Below the pieces are notes generated by a model. It did no database searches and was not told the DNA's origin. It saw nothing but the letters and a program-made list of their open reading frames with translations. A program made the position numbers and the translations under genes. Positions 12,654 to 20,492 of a stretch of 22,139 nt of DNA are shown here, in pieces (the stretch's first letter is position 1; the number at the start of each line of letters is the position of its first letter). The DNA is from Indioceanicola sp046045995 (GTDB taxonomy: Bacteria > Pseudomonadota > Alphaproteobacteria > Azospirillales > Azospirillaceae), in NCBI GenBank assembly GCA_046045995.1, contig JBJOKR010000059.1, positions 1-22,139 of the forward strand, given 5' to 3'.

Positions 12654-15600
12654 ATGCGCGCGTCCGCCCCTGCCCTGTCGCCTGTTGCCCTGTCGCCTGT
12701 TGCCCCCGTCCTCCCCACCCTGCGGAAAGCGCCGTCCACCCCGGCCCGGTCTTCCCGGACAAGGATGCTGCTGGGCGTGACGGCACTTGGTTGGGGCGTG
12801 CTGGCGGGCGGAATGGTGGCCCTGCCGCTGCTGGCCCCGGCGCCCGCCCATGCCCAGGCGGCGGTGGAGGTGGTGGTGCTGGATGCCGCCACCGGCACCC
12901 CCCTGCCGGGCGCGCGGATCGTGCTGGAGAATGCGGAGACCGGATTCCGGGCGGAGGTGGCGGCCGATGCGGCGGGCCGCGCCCGCTTCCCCGCCCTGGC
13001 CACCGCCGGCGCCTATCAGGCCCGGGTGACGGGGGCGGATGGGCGGGCGGTGGCGGCGGCCCCGGTCACCCTGCGCAGCAACTTCACCCGCACCGTCACC
13101 CTGCTGGTGGACCGGGACGGCACCGCCCCGGTGGAGGAGATCGTCATCACCGGCAGCCGCAGCGTCACCGGCCTGAACCTCACCAATGCGGAAGTGTCGG
13201 CCGGGTTCGATGCCGCGACGCTGGAGGAGCTGCCGGTGGAGGGGCGGGACCTGTCCACCGTGCTGTACCGCCTGCCCAACGTGACCCAGGCCACCGGCTT
13301 CTTCCCCGAGGCACCGGCCGTCGCCATCAACGGCGCCAATGCCCTGTTCACCCAGTACCTGGTGGACGGCCTGGACAATAACGAGAATTTCCTGGGGGGG
13401 CCGAAGTTCGCCGCCCCCCTGGGCCTGGTGTCGGAAGTGACGGTGCTGGCCAATTCCTATTCGGCGGAATTCGGGCGCACCGCCAACGGCGTGGTGAACG
13501 TCACCACCAAGGCCGGTACCAATGACTGGATGGGGGAGGCCTTCGCCCTGTGGCGGCCGGGCGATGCCCTGGATTCGGAGACTGATTTCCCCCGCCGCGA
13601 CCTGTCCGGCAATGCCGTGCAGGAAGGGTTCCGGCGCTGGCAGGGCGGGGCCTCCCTGGGGGGGCCGATCCAGCGGGACCGCACCTTCGTCTTCCTGAAC
13701 GTGGAAGCAACGCGGGATACCAAGAACAACCTGCTGCGCGTCGCCGACCTGGGCGTGGACCAGACCGTGGCAGGGGAGAACCGGTTCGATTACGTCAGCC
13801 TGCGCCTGGACCACCGCCTGTCCGATGCCTGGTCCGTGACCGGCCGGCTGCACCGCGGCGATGTGGAGGTCGAACGGCAGGGCGGCGGCCTGACCGGCGG
13901 CTTCACCTTCCCCAGTGCGGGCGACAGCCAGACCCGCCGGTCCACCCTGGCGGCGATGCAGGCGCGCCATACCGGCGAAAACCTGTCCTATGTGGGCGAT
14001 GTACAGTTCAGCGGCTTCGACTGGGATTACGGCGCCCCGGTGACCCGTGGCCCCCAGGTGGTGGTGGAGAACCCGGCCGGGCAGACCATCGCCGTGATCG
14101 GCAACAACGGCTTCGCCTTCGACCTGGAGGAGCGGACCTGGCAGACGAAGCACAAGGCCACGCTGGACCGGAACGGCTGGCGCCTTACCGGCGGGGTGGA
14201 CCTGCTGCGGGCGGATTTCAGCCTGCGCGGCGGCGGCAATCCGGACGGCAATTACCGTGTCCGCCTGACCGCACCGCAGCTGGCCGCGGTGCGGGCGCTG
14301 AACCGCGGGGCCGACCTGTCGGTGGGGGATATCCCCGCAGGGGCGCAGGTGCTGGACTATGCGGTGGAACTGCGCCCCGCCGCCTTCGGCACGGACCAGA
14401 CGCTCTATGCCGGCTGGGCGGAGGCGGAGGTGGACCTGACTCCCGACCTGACCGCGCGGATCGGCCTGCGCTATGATTACGATGATCTGACCGAACTGGG
14501 TGACGGCAGCGGCGATGCCGACAACATCGCCCCCCGGGCCAGCTTCAACTGGCGCCTGCCGGGGGATCAGGTGGTGCGCGGCGGCATCGGCCTGTTCCAT
14601 GAGAAGCTGCCCTACGCCATCATCAGCGATGCGCTGCAGCGCAATTCCGACACCCCGGCCTTCCGCCGCCAGCTTCAGGACCTGATCGCCCGGGGAAGGC
14701 TGCCCGCCGATACGGACCTGGACCGGGTGCTGTTCAACGGCAATGCCACGGTGAACCTTAACGGGGTCGGCTATCTCCAGGGCCCGTCGGCGGCCAGTCT
14801 CCAGCCCCGGCGGGATACCCTGTCGGCGGGCGAGCGGCAGATCCTGAACCCCTTCGGCTATGACAATCCGTCCAGCATCCAGGCCTCCCTCGGCTATCAG
14901 CGGCTGCTGTCGGCGGATTGGCTGGTGGATGCGAACCTGCTGTACAGCCGCGGGCGGGATCTGGTCCGGCTGGTGGATGTGAACGCCCCGGCCCCCCTGG
15001 CCGATGGGACTGCCCTGCCGCGCAGCCCGGCCGCGGCGGACGCCACCCGCCCGACCGTTTCCGCCGCCTATGCCGGCGGAGCGCGCAGTGTCCTGATCTC
15101 CGACACCGGGGGGACGAGCGAGTACAAGGCTCTGACCATCACCCTGTCGAAGGAACGGGGCGATGATATCTGGGGCCTGCGCCTGTCCTACACCCTGTCG
15201 GAACTGAAGAACGACACGGATGACATCAATTTCCGGGCCCAGGACTCCAACCGCTTCGATGAGGAATGGGCGGTCAGCCTGAACGACCGCACCCATGTAC
15301 TGAACGCCATGGTGTTCCTGTACCCGCTGGACGGCCTGACCCTCAGCGTGGCGGGGCTGTTCCAATCGGGCCAGCCGATCAATTACGGGCCCGACCCGGC
15401 CCGCTATGGCGGCACCACCGACCTGAACGGCGACGGCCGCAGCTTCGCCGCCCAATACACCGGCAATCCCGACCGCCCCCCCGGCATCGGCCGCAACAGC
15501 GGCCGCCTGCCCTGGTCGGAGGTGGTGGACCTGGGCATCCAATACACCCTGCCCGCCGGGTTCGGCCCGGGTTACGGGGAGGTGGAGCTGCGCGCCGACG

Positions 15601-15749
15601 TGTTCAACGTGTTCAACGCCACCAACCTGGGCGGCTATGTGGTCAATGCCACGGCCAGCAACCAGTTCCAGACGCTTGGCCAACCCTTCACCACCCGCAG
15701 CGCCGGCCCCCCCCGCACCTTCCAGTTCGGGGTGAGGTACCGGTTTTGA
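12654..15749 (+). CDS. TonB-dependent receptor, Oar-like
   Basis: 1031 residues from ATG 12654 (AGAAGGG upstream, spacing about 11). ATG at 12765 (MLLGVTALGW) would give a more compact signal peptide ending APAHA-QAA. Domains: a carboxypeptidase-regulatory/SdrD-like beta domain (about 70-152: VEVVVLDAATGTPLPGARIVLENAETG); a TonB box EEIVITGSR (161-169); a plug (about 175-290, with LPVEGRDLSTVLYRLPNV and QYLVDGLDNNENFLGG); and a long outer-membrane barrel ending in YRF with the terminal aromatic expected for BAM insertion. This architecture is that of Oar-type receptors for large or oligomeric substrates; the ligand is not deducible. No riboswitch or Fur box was recognised upstream. It is followed by paired dispersed repeats. 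Confidence 0.92.
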   Translation: MRASAPALSPVALSPVAPVLPTLRKAPSTPARSSRTRMLLGVTALGWGVLAGGMVALPLLAPAPAHAQAAVEVVVLDAATGTPLPGARIVLENAETGFRAEVAADAAGRARFPALATAGAYQARVTGADGRAVAAAPVTLRSNFTRTVTLLVDRDGTAPVEEIVITGSRSVTGLNLTNAEVSAGFDAATLEELPVEGRDLSTVLYRLPNVTQATGFFPEAPAVAINGANALFTQYLVDGLDNNENFLGGPKFAAPLGLVSEVTVLANSYSAEFGRTANGVVNVTTKAGTNDWMGEAFALWRPGDALDSETDFPRRDLSGNAVQEGFRRWQGGASLGGPIQRDRTFVFLNVEATRDTKNNLLRVADLGVDQTVAGENRFDYVSLRLDHRLSDAWSVTGRLHRGDVEVERQGGGLTGGFTFPSAGDSQTRRSTLAAMQARHTGENLSYVGDVQFSGFDWDYGAPVTRGPQVVVENPAGQTIAVIGNNGFAFDLEERTWQTKHKATLDRNGWRLTGGVDLLRADFSLRGGGNPDGNYRVRLTAPQLAAVRALNRGADLSVGDIPAGAQVLDYAVELRPAAFGTDQTLYAGWAEAEVDLTPDLTARIGLRYDYDDLTELGDGSGDADNIAPRASFNWRLPGDQVVRGGIGLFHEKLPYAIISDALQRNSDTPAFRRQLQDLIARGRLPADTDLDRVLFNGNATVNLNGVGYLQGPSAASLQPRRDTLSAGERQILNPFGYDNPSSIQASLGYQRLLSADWLVDANLLYSRGRDLVRLVDVNAPAPLADGTALPRSPAAADATRPTVSAAYAGGARSVLISDTGGTSEYKALTITLSKERGDDIWGLRLSYTLSELKNDTDDINFRAQDSNRFDEEWAVSLNDRTHVLNAMVFLYPLDGLTLSVAGLFQSGQPINYGPDPARYGGTTDLNGDGRSFAAQYTGNPDRPPGIGRNSGRLPWSEVVDLGIQYTLPAGFGPGYGEVELRADVFNVFNATNLGGYVVNATASNQFQTLGQPFTTRSAGPPRTFQFGVRYRF
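12673..12702 (+). repeat. 15-bp tandem duplication in the receptor signal sequence
   Basis: Two perfect copies of ccctgtcgcctgttg (12673-12687 and 12688-12702), giving the duplicated ALSPV in the N-region. It lies upstream of the alternative start at 12765, so it matters only if translation begins at 12654. Confidence 0.8.
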
Positions 15750-15780
15750 CGGGGGGGCGCGTAGGTCGCGTACCCCGTAG

Positions 15781-15806
15781 GTCGGATTAGCAAAGCGTAA
15801 TCCGAC
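15781..15806. repeat. Dispersed inverted repeat, copy 1
   Basis: GTCGGATTA at 15781-15789 pairs with TAATCCGAC at 15798-15806 around GCAAAGCG. It is preceded by CGTAG, the usual border. It lies 31 bp after the receptor stop. Confidence 0.85.
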
Positions 15807-15832
15807 ACACCCGACGGATCCGGCGCACGCGC

Positions 15833-15864
15833 GTCGGATTACGCGGCGTTGCCGCTAATCCGAC
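15833..15864. repeat. Dispersed inverted repeat, copy 2
   Basis: GTCGGATTA at 15833-15841 pairs with TAATCCGAC at 15856-15864 around a 14-bp middle. With copy 1 it forms a larger composite of four alternating arms between two convergent genes, a likely two-way transcription stop. The stop codon of the histidine kinase (15865-15867) abuts it, in the CCTTAGGTCGG border. Confidence 0.85.
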
Positions 15865-17280
15865 CTAAGGTTGTCTACTCTTTCCACATAGGTCCAGCCC
15901 CGGGTCGGGGGGGCGGGTGGTGGCGGGGAGGTCGAAGCGGATCACCGTGCCCTCCCCCGGGCGGCTGTCGATGCGCAGGGTGCCGCCATGGCGTTCCACC
16001 AGGATGCGGCACAGGGCAAGGCCAAGGCCGGTGCCCTTGCGCCGGTCCTCCGCCGTGCCGGCCTGTTCATAGGGCTGGCCGATGCGGGCCAGATCGGCGG
16101 CGGTCATGCCCTGGCCCTGGTCCGCCACCTCCATCTCCACCCGGTCGCCGGGGGGCCGGTCGCCGGGGGGCCGGTCGCCGGGGGGCCGGTCGCCGGGGGG
16201 CCGGTCGCCGGGGGGCCGGTCGCCAAGGGGGCGGGCGGCAAGGGGGCGGGCGGCAAGGGTGACGCTGCGGCCGGCGGGGCTGAACTTGATGGCGTTGGAC
16301 AGCAGGTTCAGCAGGATCTGCTTCACCGCCCGCGCATCGGCCTCCACCGCGGGCCAGGGGCCATCGGCCAGGACCAGCCGCACCCGCCGTTCATAGGCCA
16401 GGCCCTTCACCATGCGCAGACTTCGCTGCGCCTCCTCCCGCAGGTCCAGGGGGCGGGGCTCGATCTCGATCTTGCCCGCCTCCACCCGGGAGATGTCGAG
16501 CACGTCGTTGATCAGTTCCAGCAGATAGGTGCCCGAGCTGCGGATATTCTCCGTATACTCCATCAGCGTGTCGCGCCCGGCCTCCGCCATCACCATCTGC
16601 ATCAACTCGGCATAGCCGATCACGGCGTTCAGCGGCGTGCGCAGTTCGTGGGTCATGGTGGCGAGGAACAGGCTGCGGGCAGCCAGCGCCTCCTCCGCCA
16701 GGCGGCGGGCCTGTTCGGCTTCCGCGGCCAGGCGCAGCATCTCCGATTCCGCCGAGCGCCGCGCCTCGATCTCCGCCAGGGCGCGGCGGCCAGCGATGCG
16801 CAGCTCCAGTTCATCCACAACCAGGGCCGACAGATCCGCCAGCACCTTCTCCGCCGCCGGTTCCAGGGTGCGCGGGGTCCGATCGATGACGCAAAGCGTG
16901 CCGAGCTTGAACCCGTCATGGGTTCTCAGCGGGGCCCCGGCGTAGAAACGGATGCTGGGGTCGCCGGTGACCAGGGGATTGTCCTTGAACCGGGGATCGC
17001 GGCTGGCATCGGGGATGATGAACAGGTCGTCCTGCAGGATGGCATGGGAACAGAAGGCCAGGTCCCGGTGCGTCTGGTCCACGTCCAGGCCAACCCGCGC
17101 CTTGAACCATTGCCGCGCCTCATCCACCAGGGAAACCAGGGCGATGGGTGCCCCGACCATGCCCGCCGCAAGCCGGGTGATGCGGTCGAACTGATCCTCC
17201 GCGCCTGTGTCCAGGATGGCATAGCGCTCCAGCGCCTTCAGGCGGTCCTCCTCATCCTCGGGAATGGGTGCGGCCGGCAT
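15865..17280 (-). CDS. GAF-domain sensor histidine kinase
   Basis: 471 residues, no membrane segment, so probably a cytosolic sensor. A GAF domain (about 25-160; HRDLAFCSHAIL, FYAGAPL, GTLCVID) is followed by an Ala/Glu-rich coiled coil (165-205). HisKA has phospho-acceptor His211 in MTHELRTPLNAVIGYAEL. HATPase_c has an N box (QILLNLLSNAIKF, Asn329), G1 DQGQGM (387-392) and G2 GTGLGLALC (416-424). A run of pentapeptides (RPPGD type) at 341-380, coded by a 15-bp tandem array, sits between the N box and G1, where normal kinases have a short beta-hairpin turn. No receiver domain and no response-regulator gene is adjacent, so it is an orphan kinase. ATG 17280 lacks a clear ribosome binding site. 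The signal and the partner are unknown. Confidence 0.93.
   Translation of the reverse strand: MPAAPIPEDEEDRLKALERYAILDTGAEDQFDRITRLAAGMVGAPIALVSLVDEARQWFKARVGLDVDQTHRDLAFCSHAILQDDLFIIPDASRDPRFKDNPLVTGDPSIRFYAGAPLRTHDGFKLGTLCVIDRTPRTLEPAAEKVLADLSALVVDELELRIAGRRALAEIEARRSAESEMLRLAAEAEQARRLAEEALAARSLFLATMTHELRTPLNAVIGYAELMQMVMAEAGRDTLMEYTENIRSSGTYLLELINDVLDISRVEAGKIEIEPRPLDLREEAQRSLRMVKGLAYERRVRLVLADGPWPAVEADARAVKQILLNLLSNAIKFSPAGRSVTLAARPLAARPLGDRPPGDRPPGDRPPGDRPPGDRPPGDRVEMEVADQGQGMTAADLARIGQPYEQAGTAEDRRKGTGLGLALCRILVERHGGTLRIDSRPGEGTVIRFDLPATTRPPDPGLDLCGKSRQP
16141..16260 (+). repeat. 15-bp tandem repeat array (about eight units) inside the histidine kinase gene
   Basis: Five perfect copies of ccggtcgccgggggg (16141-16215), one copy with two changes (16216-16230), then two related units gcgggcggcaagggg/t (16231-16260). 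On the minus strand they code for repeated RPPGD/RPLAA pentapeptides. The unit is a multiple of three, so slippage changes domain length without breaking the frame. The perfect copies suggest recent expansion. Confidence 0.92.
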
Positions 17281-17387
17281 GGGGCGGAACGATCGGTGGT
17301 CGACGGGCGTTGGCCGGATGGTACGTGCCTACCGACGCGGGCGCAACGGACAGTGCAGGCATCCCGTAAAGACGTCACAGACCCTGC

Positions 17388-18617
17388 CTATCGGGCGAAG
17401 CGGCGCTGCCATTCGGTTTCCAGGCGTTCCATCCAGCTGGGATGGGGTTCGGGCAGTGTCCGCGCCCCGGGGGGCGGCAGGGCCGGGGGCCGGGGCTGGT
17501 GATCGAACAGGGCGCGGTCGGCGGGGGACAGGCGGTCCAGGTCCAGCACCGTCGGGTCGCCCCAAAGGGCCGGATCGGCCTTGCGCGCCTGGGCCGCGGG
17601 GGACAACAGGAAATTCGCCACCACCATCGCCCCCTCCTGGGCCGCGGCGTTGAAGGGGATGGCGACGAAATGGCTATTGGCGATCGTTCCGCGTTCGAAA
17701 TTATATGCCCGGACCGTGTCGGGCAGCAGGCCCTGGGCAATGGCGCTCGCCGCCTCCCCGGGGTTGAAGGCGAAGGCGATATCCACCTCCCCGTCATCGA
17801 CCAGCTGGCGCAGCCGGGCATAATTGGGCGGGAAGGCCCGGCCCTGGCGCCACAGCAGGGGATGCAGCGACTCCAGATAGGACCACAGCGGCGCGGTGGC
17901 CGCGGCAAAGGCCCCCTCCTCCACTGGCCGGTCGAACACGGACCGGTCCGGCGCCAGCTCGATCATCGCCTGCTTCAGGAAGGTGGAACCGGTGAAATCT
18001 GGCGGGGCCGGATAGGTGAAGCGCCCCGGCTGCCCCCGGGCCCAGTCCAGCAGGGCCGGAATGCTGCGCGGCGGATCGGGCACACGGGCGCTGTCGGCAT
18101 AAAAGGTAAGCTGGGCCATGCCCCAGGGGCTTTCATAGCCTTCCGTCGGGACGGTGAAATCCACCAGCACCGTCGGCTTGCCCACCGTATCCACCAGGGC
18201 GAAGTTCGGCAGGGACGCGGCGAAGGGCCCGAACAGCAGGCCGTTCGCCTTCATGGCGGCGAAATTCTCCCCATTGATCCACAGCAGGTCCTGCTTGCCG
18301 CCGCTGGTCACGCCCGCCGCCTTCTCCGCCAGGACGGCGGTGACGGCGTTGGCAGGATCGTCATCCTTCACATGGCGCAGATCGATGCCATAGCGGTCGC
18401 GCACCTGTGCGGCGGTCCAGGCGATGAAATCGTTGACCTTCTGGTCCCCGGCCCAGGCGCGCCAGTACACGGTCTGCCCCCGCGCCGCCGCCTCCACCTC
18501 CCCCCAGGGCCGGGTCTCCGCCAGAGCGGCGGGGGTGCCGCTGGCAAGGGAGGCGGCAAGCAGAATGCCCATCAGCAACAGCAGCAGGCGGCCCAGCGGA
18601 AACGGCCGGGCCGTCAT
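17388..18617 (-). CDS. ABC transporter substrate-binding protein, YnjB-like
   Basis: 409 residues. The signal peptide has a charged start, hydrophobic LLLLLMGILLAASLA and probable cleavage after PAALA (about residue 34). The mature part starts with RGQTVYWRAWAGDQKVNDFIAWTA and contains VLAEKAAG and DLLWINGENFAAMK, characteristic of the YnjB family (COG4134; related to iron/thiamine/polyamine-type binding proteins). Ligand unknown. The C-terminal end is proline-rich (PRPPALPPPG). In E. coli, ynjB is followed by permease and ATPase genes ynjC and ynjD; here the next gene downstream is a histidine kinase after 107 bp, so no transporter partner is adjacent. The start overlaps the stop of the upstream binding-protein gene (ATGA), implying translational coupling. 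Confidence 0.88.
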   Translation of the reverse strand: MTARPFPLGRLLLLLMGILLAASLASGTPAALAETRPWGEVEAAARGQTVYWRAWAGDQKVNDFIAWTAAQVRDRYGIDLRHVKDDDPANAVTAVLAEKAAGVTSGGKQDLLWINGENFAAMKANGLLFGPFAASLPNFALVDTVGKPTVLVDFTVPTEGYESPWGMAQLTFYADSARVPDPPRSIPALLDWARGQPGRFTYPAPPDFTGSTFLKQAMIELAPDRSVFDRPVEEGAFAAATAPLWSYLESLHPLLWRQGRAFPPNYARLRQLVDDGEVDIAFAFNPGEAASAIAQGLLPDTVRAYNFERGTIANSHFVAIPFNAAAQEGAMVVANFLLSPAAQARKADPALWGDPTVLDLDRLSPADRALFDHQPRPPALPPPGARTLPEPHPSWMERLETEWQRRFAR

Positions 18618-20242
18618 TCCACCGTTACCCCGTAGAACCAGTGGCGGGCATAGGGGCTGGCGCGGAAATCCTTGACCTCGTTACGCATGGGGGTGACCGC
18701 GATAGGGAAGGCGATGGGAAGCCACGGCGCCTCCGACTGGAAGATTCGCTGCCCTTCCCGGTACAGGGCCGCCCGCTCCGCCTCCACATTGGTGCGGCGG
18801 GCCCGGGTCATCAGGTCCTGATAGCCCGGATGGCACCATTTGGCGACATTGCCGCCGCCCGGCACGGCGGAGGCACAGCCCAGGATATCCTCCATGAAGC
18901 TGCTGGGTTCCAGCACGCTCCAGCCCAGCTGGGCCATGTCATGCTCCCCGAAGCGGGTGCGGCGCAGATACTCCCCCCACTCGTAGGAGGTGATGGCGAC
19001 CTTGACCCCGATCCGCGCGAAATCGGTCTGGATCATCTCCGCCATGCGGCGGGCATTGGGATTGTAGGGGCGCTGGACCGGCATGGCCCACAAGGTCGTC
19101 TCGAACCCGTCGGGATATCCCGCCTCCGCCAGCAGGGCCTTCGCCGCCTCCGGATCGTAGGGGATGTCCGGCAGGGTCGGATCATGGGCCCAGGACCCCG
19201 GCGGCAGGGGACCGTTCGCCATCACGGCATAGCCCTGGTAGATTGTTTCCAGGATCGCCTTGCGATCCACCGCCATGGACAGGGCGCGCCGCACCCGGAC
19301 ATCGTCGAACGGCTTCTTCTGGGTGTTGAAAGCCAGGTAGCCGACGCTCATCAGCGGCGTCTTCATCAAGGTGAGGTTGGGGTCCGCTTCCAGCACCGGC
19401 ACATCGGCCAGGTTGGGGAAGGACATGATGTGGCATTCCCCGGCCTGCAGCTTCGCCTGCCGCACCGCCGGATCGGGGGTGATGACATAGACCAGCTGCT
19501 GGGTGGGAGCCGGCCCCTCCCAATGGTCGGGGAAGACGCGCAGGCGCAGCAGCGTGTCCTTCTGATACTGCACCAGCTGATAGGACCCGGTGCCGATCGG
19601 CTGGGTATCCACCCGTTCCGGCGTGCCGGCCTTCATCATGGCCTCCGCATGTTCGGCGGAATGGATGCCCTGGGAGTTATGGGCCAGATTGTCCAGGAAG
19701 GCCGCGTCCGGATATCTCAGCACGAAGCGGACGGTCAGATCGTCCACCTTCTCCACCCGTTCCAGCAGGTCGCCCAGGCGCAGGTTCAGGAAGGGGGGAT
19801 AGACCGGGGCCACCGCATGGAAGGGGTGGTCCTTCTTCCACTGCCGGTCGATGGTGAAGACCACGTCATCGGCGGTCAGGGTGCGGGTCGGCTTGAAATC
19901 CCGGCTGCTGTGGAACTTGACCCCGGGCCGCAGGAAGAAGGTGTAGGTGCGCCCGTCCGGCGACACCTCCCACCGTTCGGCCAGTCCCGGTTCCATCACC
20001 GCCGTGCCCCGGCCATAGCGCACCAGCCGGTCGAAGATATGCTCCGTCACATCGTAGGATGTGCTGGAGGTGGTGAGCTGGGCGTTCACGCTTTCCGGCG
20101 CGCTCTCCGCGCAATAAACCAGCGTGCCCTTGGCCGCCAGGGCCGGGCCGGCGGGTGATGTCAGGGCCAGCGTCGCGATGGCCACCGCCACCATCCCCGG
20201 AAGGCCGCCCCCCATCCGCCGATCCGCGCGTCGATGCTGCAA
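18614..20242 (-). CDS. ABC transporter substrate-binding protein, peptide type (SBP_bac_5, DppA/OppA-like)
   Basis: 542 residues, periplasmic. The TTG at 20242 is chosen as start. It follows a strong GGGAGGA at four-base spacing and gives a classical signal peptide with basic MQHRRADRR, hydrophobic MVAVAIATLAL and cleavage after GPALA. ATG at 20215 lacks a ribosome binding site. The mature protein shows the family 5 pattern: GTLVYCAESAPESVNAQLTT, IFDRLVRYGRGTAVMEPGLAERWEVSPDGRTYTFFLRPGVKFH, LTADDVVFTIDRQW, GTGSYQLVQYQKD, and DVRVRRALSMAVDRKAILETIYQGYA. CAESAPESVN and GCASAVPGGGNVAKWCHPGYQDLM are close to DppA-like proteins, so a di- or oligopeptide ligand is likely. It is translationally coupled to the YnjB-like gene, with no permease nearby. 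It is divergent from the Dcp-like peptidase. Confidence 0.9.
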   Translation of the reverse strand: MQHRRADRRMGGGLPGMVAVAIATLALTSPAGPALAAKGTLVYCAESAPESVNAQLTTSSTSYDVTEHIFDRLVRYGRGTAVMEPGLAERWEVSPDGRTYTFFLRPGVKFHSSRDFKPTRTLTADDVVFTIDRQWKKDHPFHAVAPVYPPFLNLRLGDLLERVEKVDDLTVRFVLRYPDAAFLDNLAHNSQGIHSAEHAEAMMKAGTPERVDTQPIGTGSYQLVQYQKDTLLRLRVFPDHWEGPAPTQQLVYVITPDPAVRQAKLQAGECHIMSFPNLADVPVLEADPNLTLMKTPLMSVGYLAFNTQKKPFDDVRVRRALSMAVDRKAILETIYQGYAVMANGPLPPGSWAHDPTLPDIPYDPEAAKALLAEAGYPDGFETTLWAMPVQRPYNPNARRMAEMIQTDFARIGVKVAITSYEWGEYLRRTRFGEHDMAQLGWSVLEPSSFMEDILGCASAVPGGGNVAKWCHPGYQDLMTRARRTNVEAERAALYREGQRIFQSEAPWLPIAFPIAVTPMRNEVKDFRASPYARHWFYGVTVE

Positions 20243-20246
20243 GCGA

Positions 20247-20253
20247 TCCTCCC
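20247..20253 (-). promoter_or_regulatory. Ribosome binding site that decides the TTG start
   Basis: GGGAGGA on the minus strand, four bases before TTG at 20242-20240. No comparable site precedes the in-frame ATG codons at 20215 and 20194. The TTG start also supplies the basic N-region missing from a start at 20194. Confidence 0.7.
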
Positions 20254-20492
20254 TTGACGTCCGGGCGCATACCCGCCATGTCCGAGGCGGGACGCTACCG
20301 CAGGGGCGGGGACGGCGTCGAGGGGAATGCGGGACTGGCAATCCGAAGGGGGGGGCGATCCGTGGGAGATCCACAAAGTCGGTGGTAGTGCCCGTGGGGG
20401 CGTTACAATCGCGTTACGGACTGCCTCTTGGACCGATCCGCCCGACACCTGTAGAAACACGGCTCCCGCATCAGCGACTGCAAGGGTAAGAC

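Noticed and set aside
12402..15683. Minus-strand open frame of 1093 codons opposite the TonB-dependent receptor
   Set aside because: Antisense shadow; the plus strand has clear signal peptide, plug and barrel features.
16141..16260. CRISPR-like periodic array
   Set aside because: Units are directly adjacent 15-mers without spacers and lie in a coding frame; it is a minisatellite.
20428..20455. Promoter for the Dcp-like gene (TTGGAC, 16-bp gap, TGTAGA)
   Set aside because: Only about half of each hexamer matches the consensus, which is expected by chance in a region this size.
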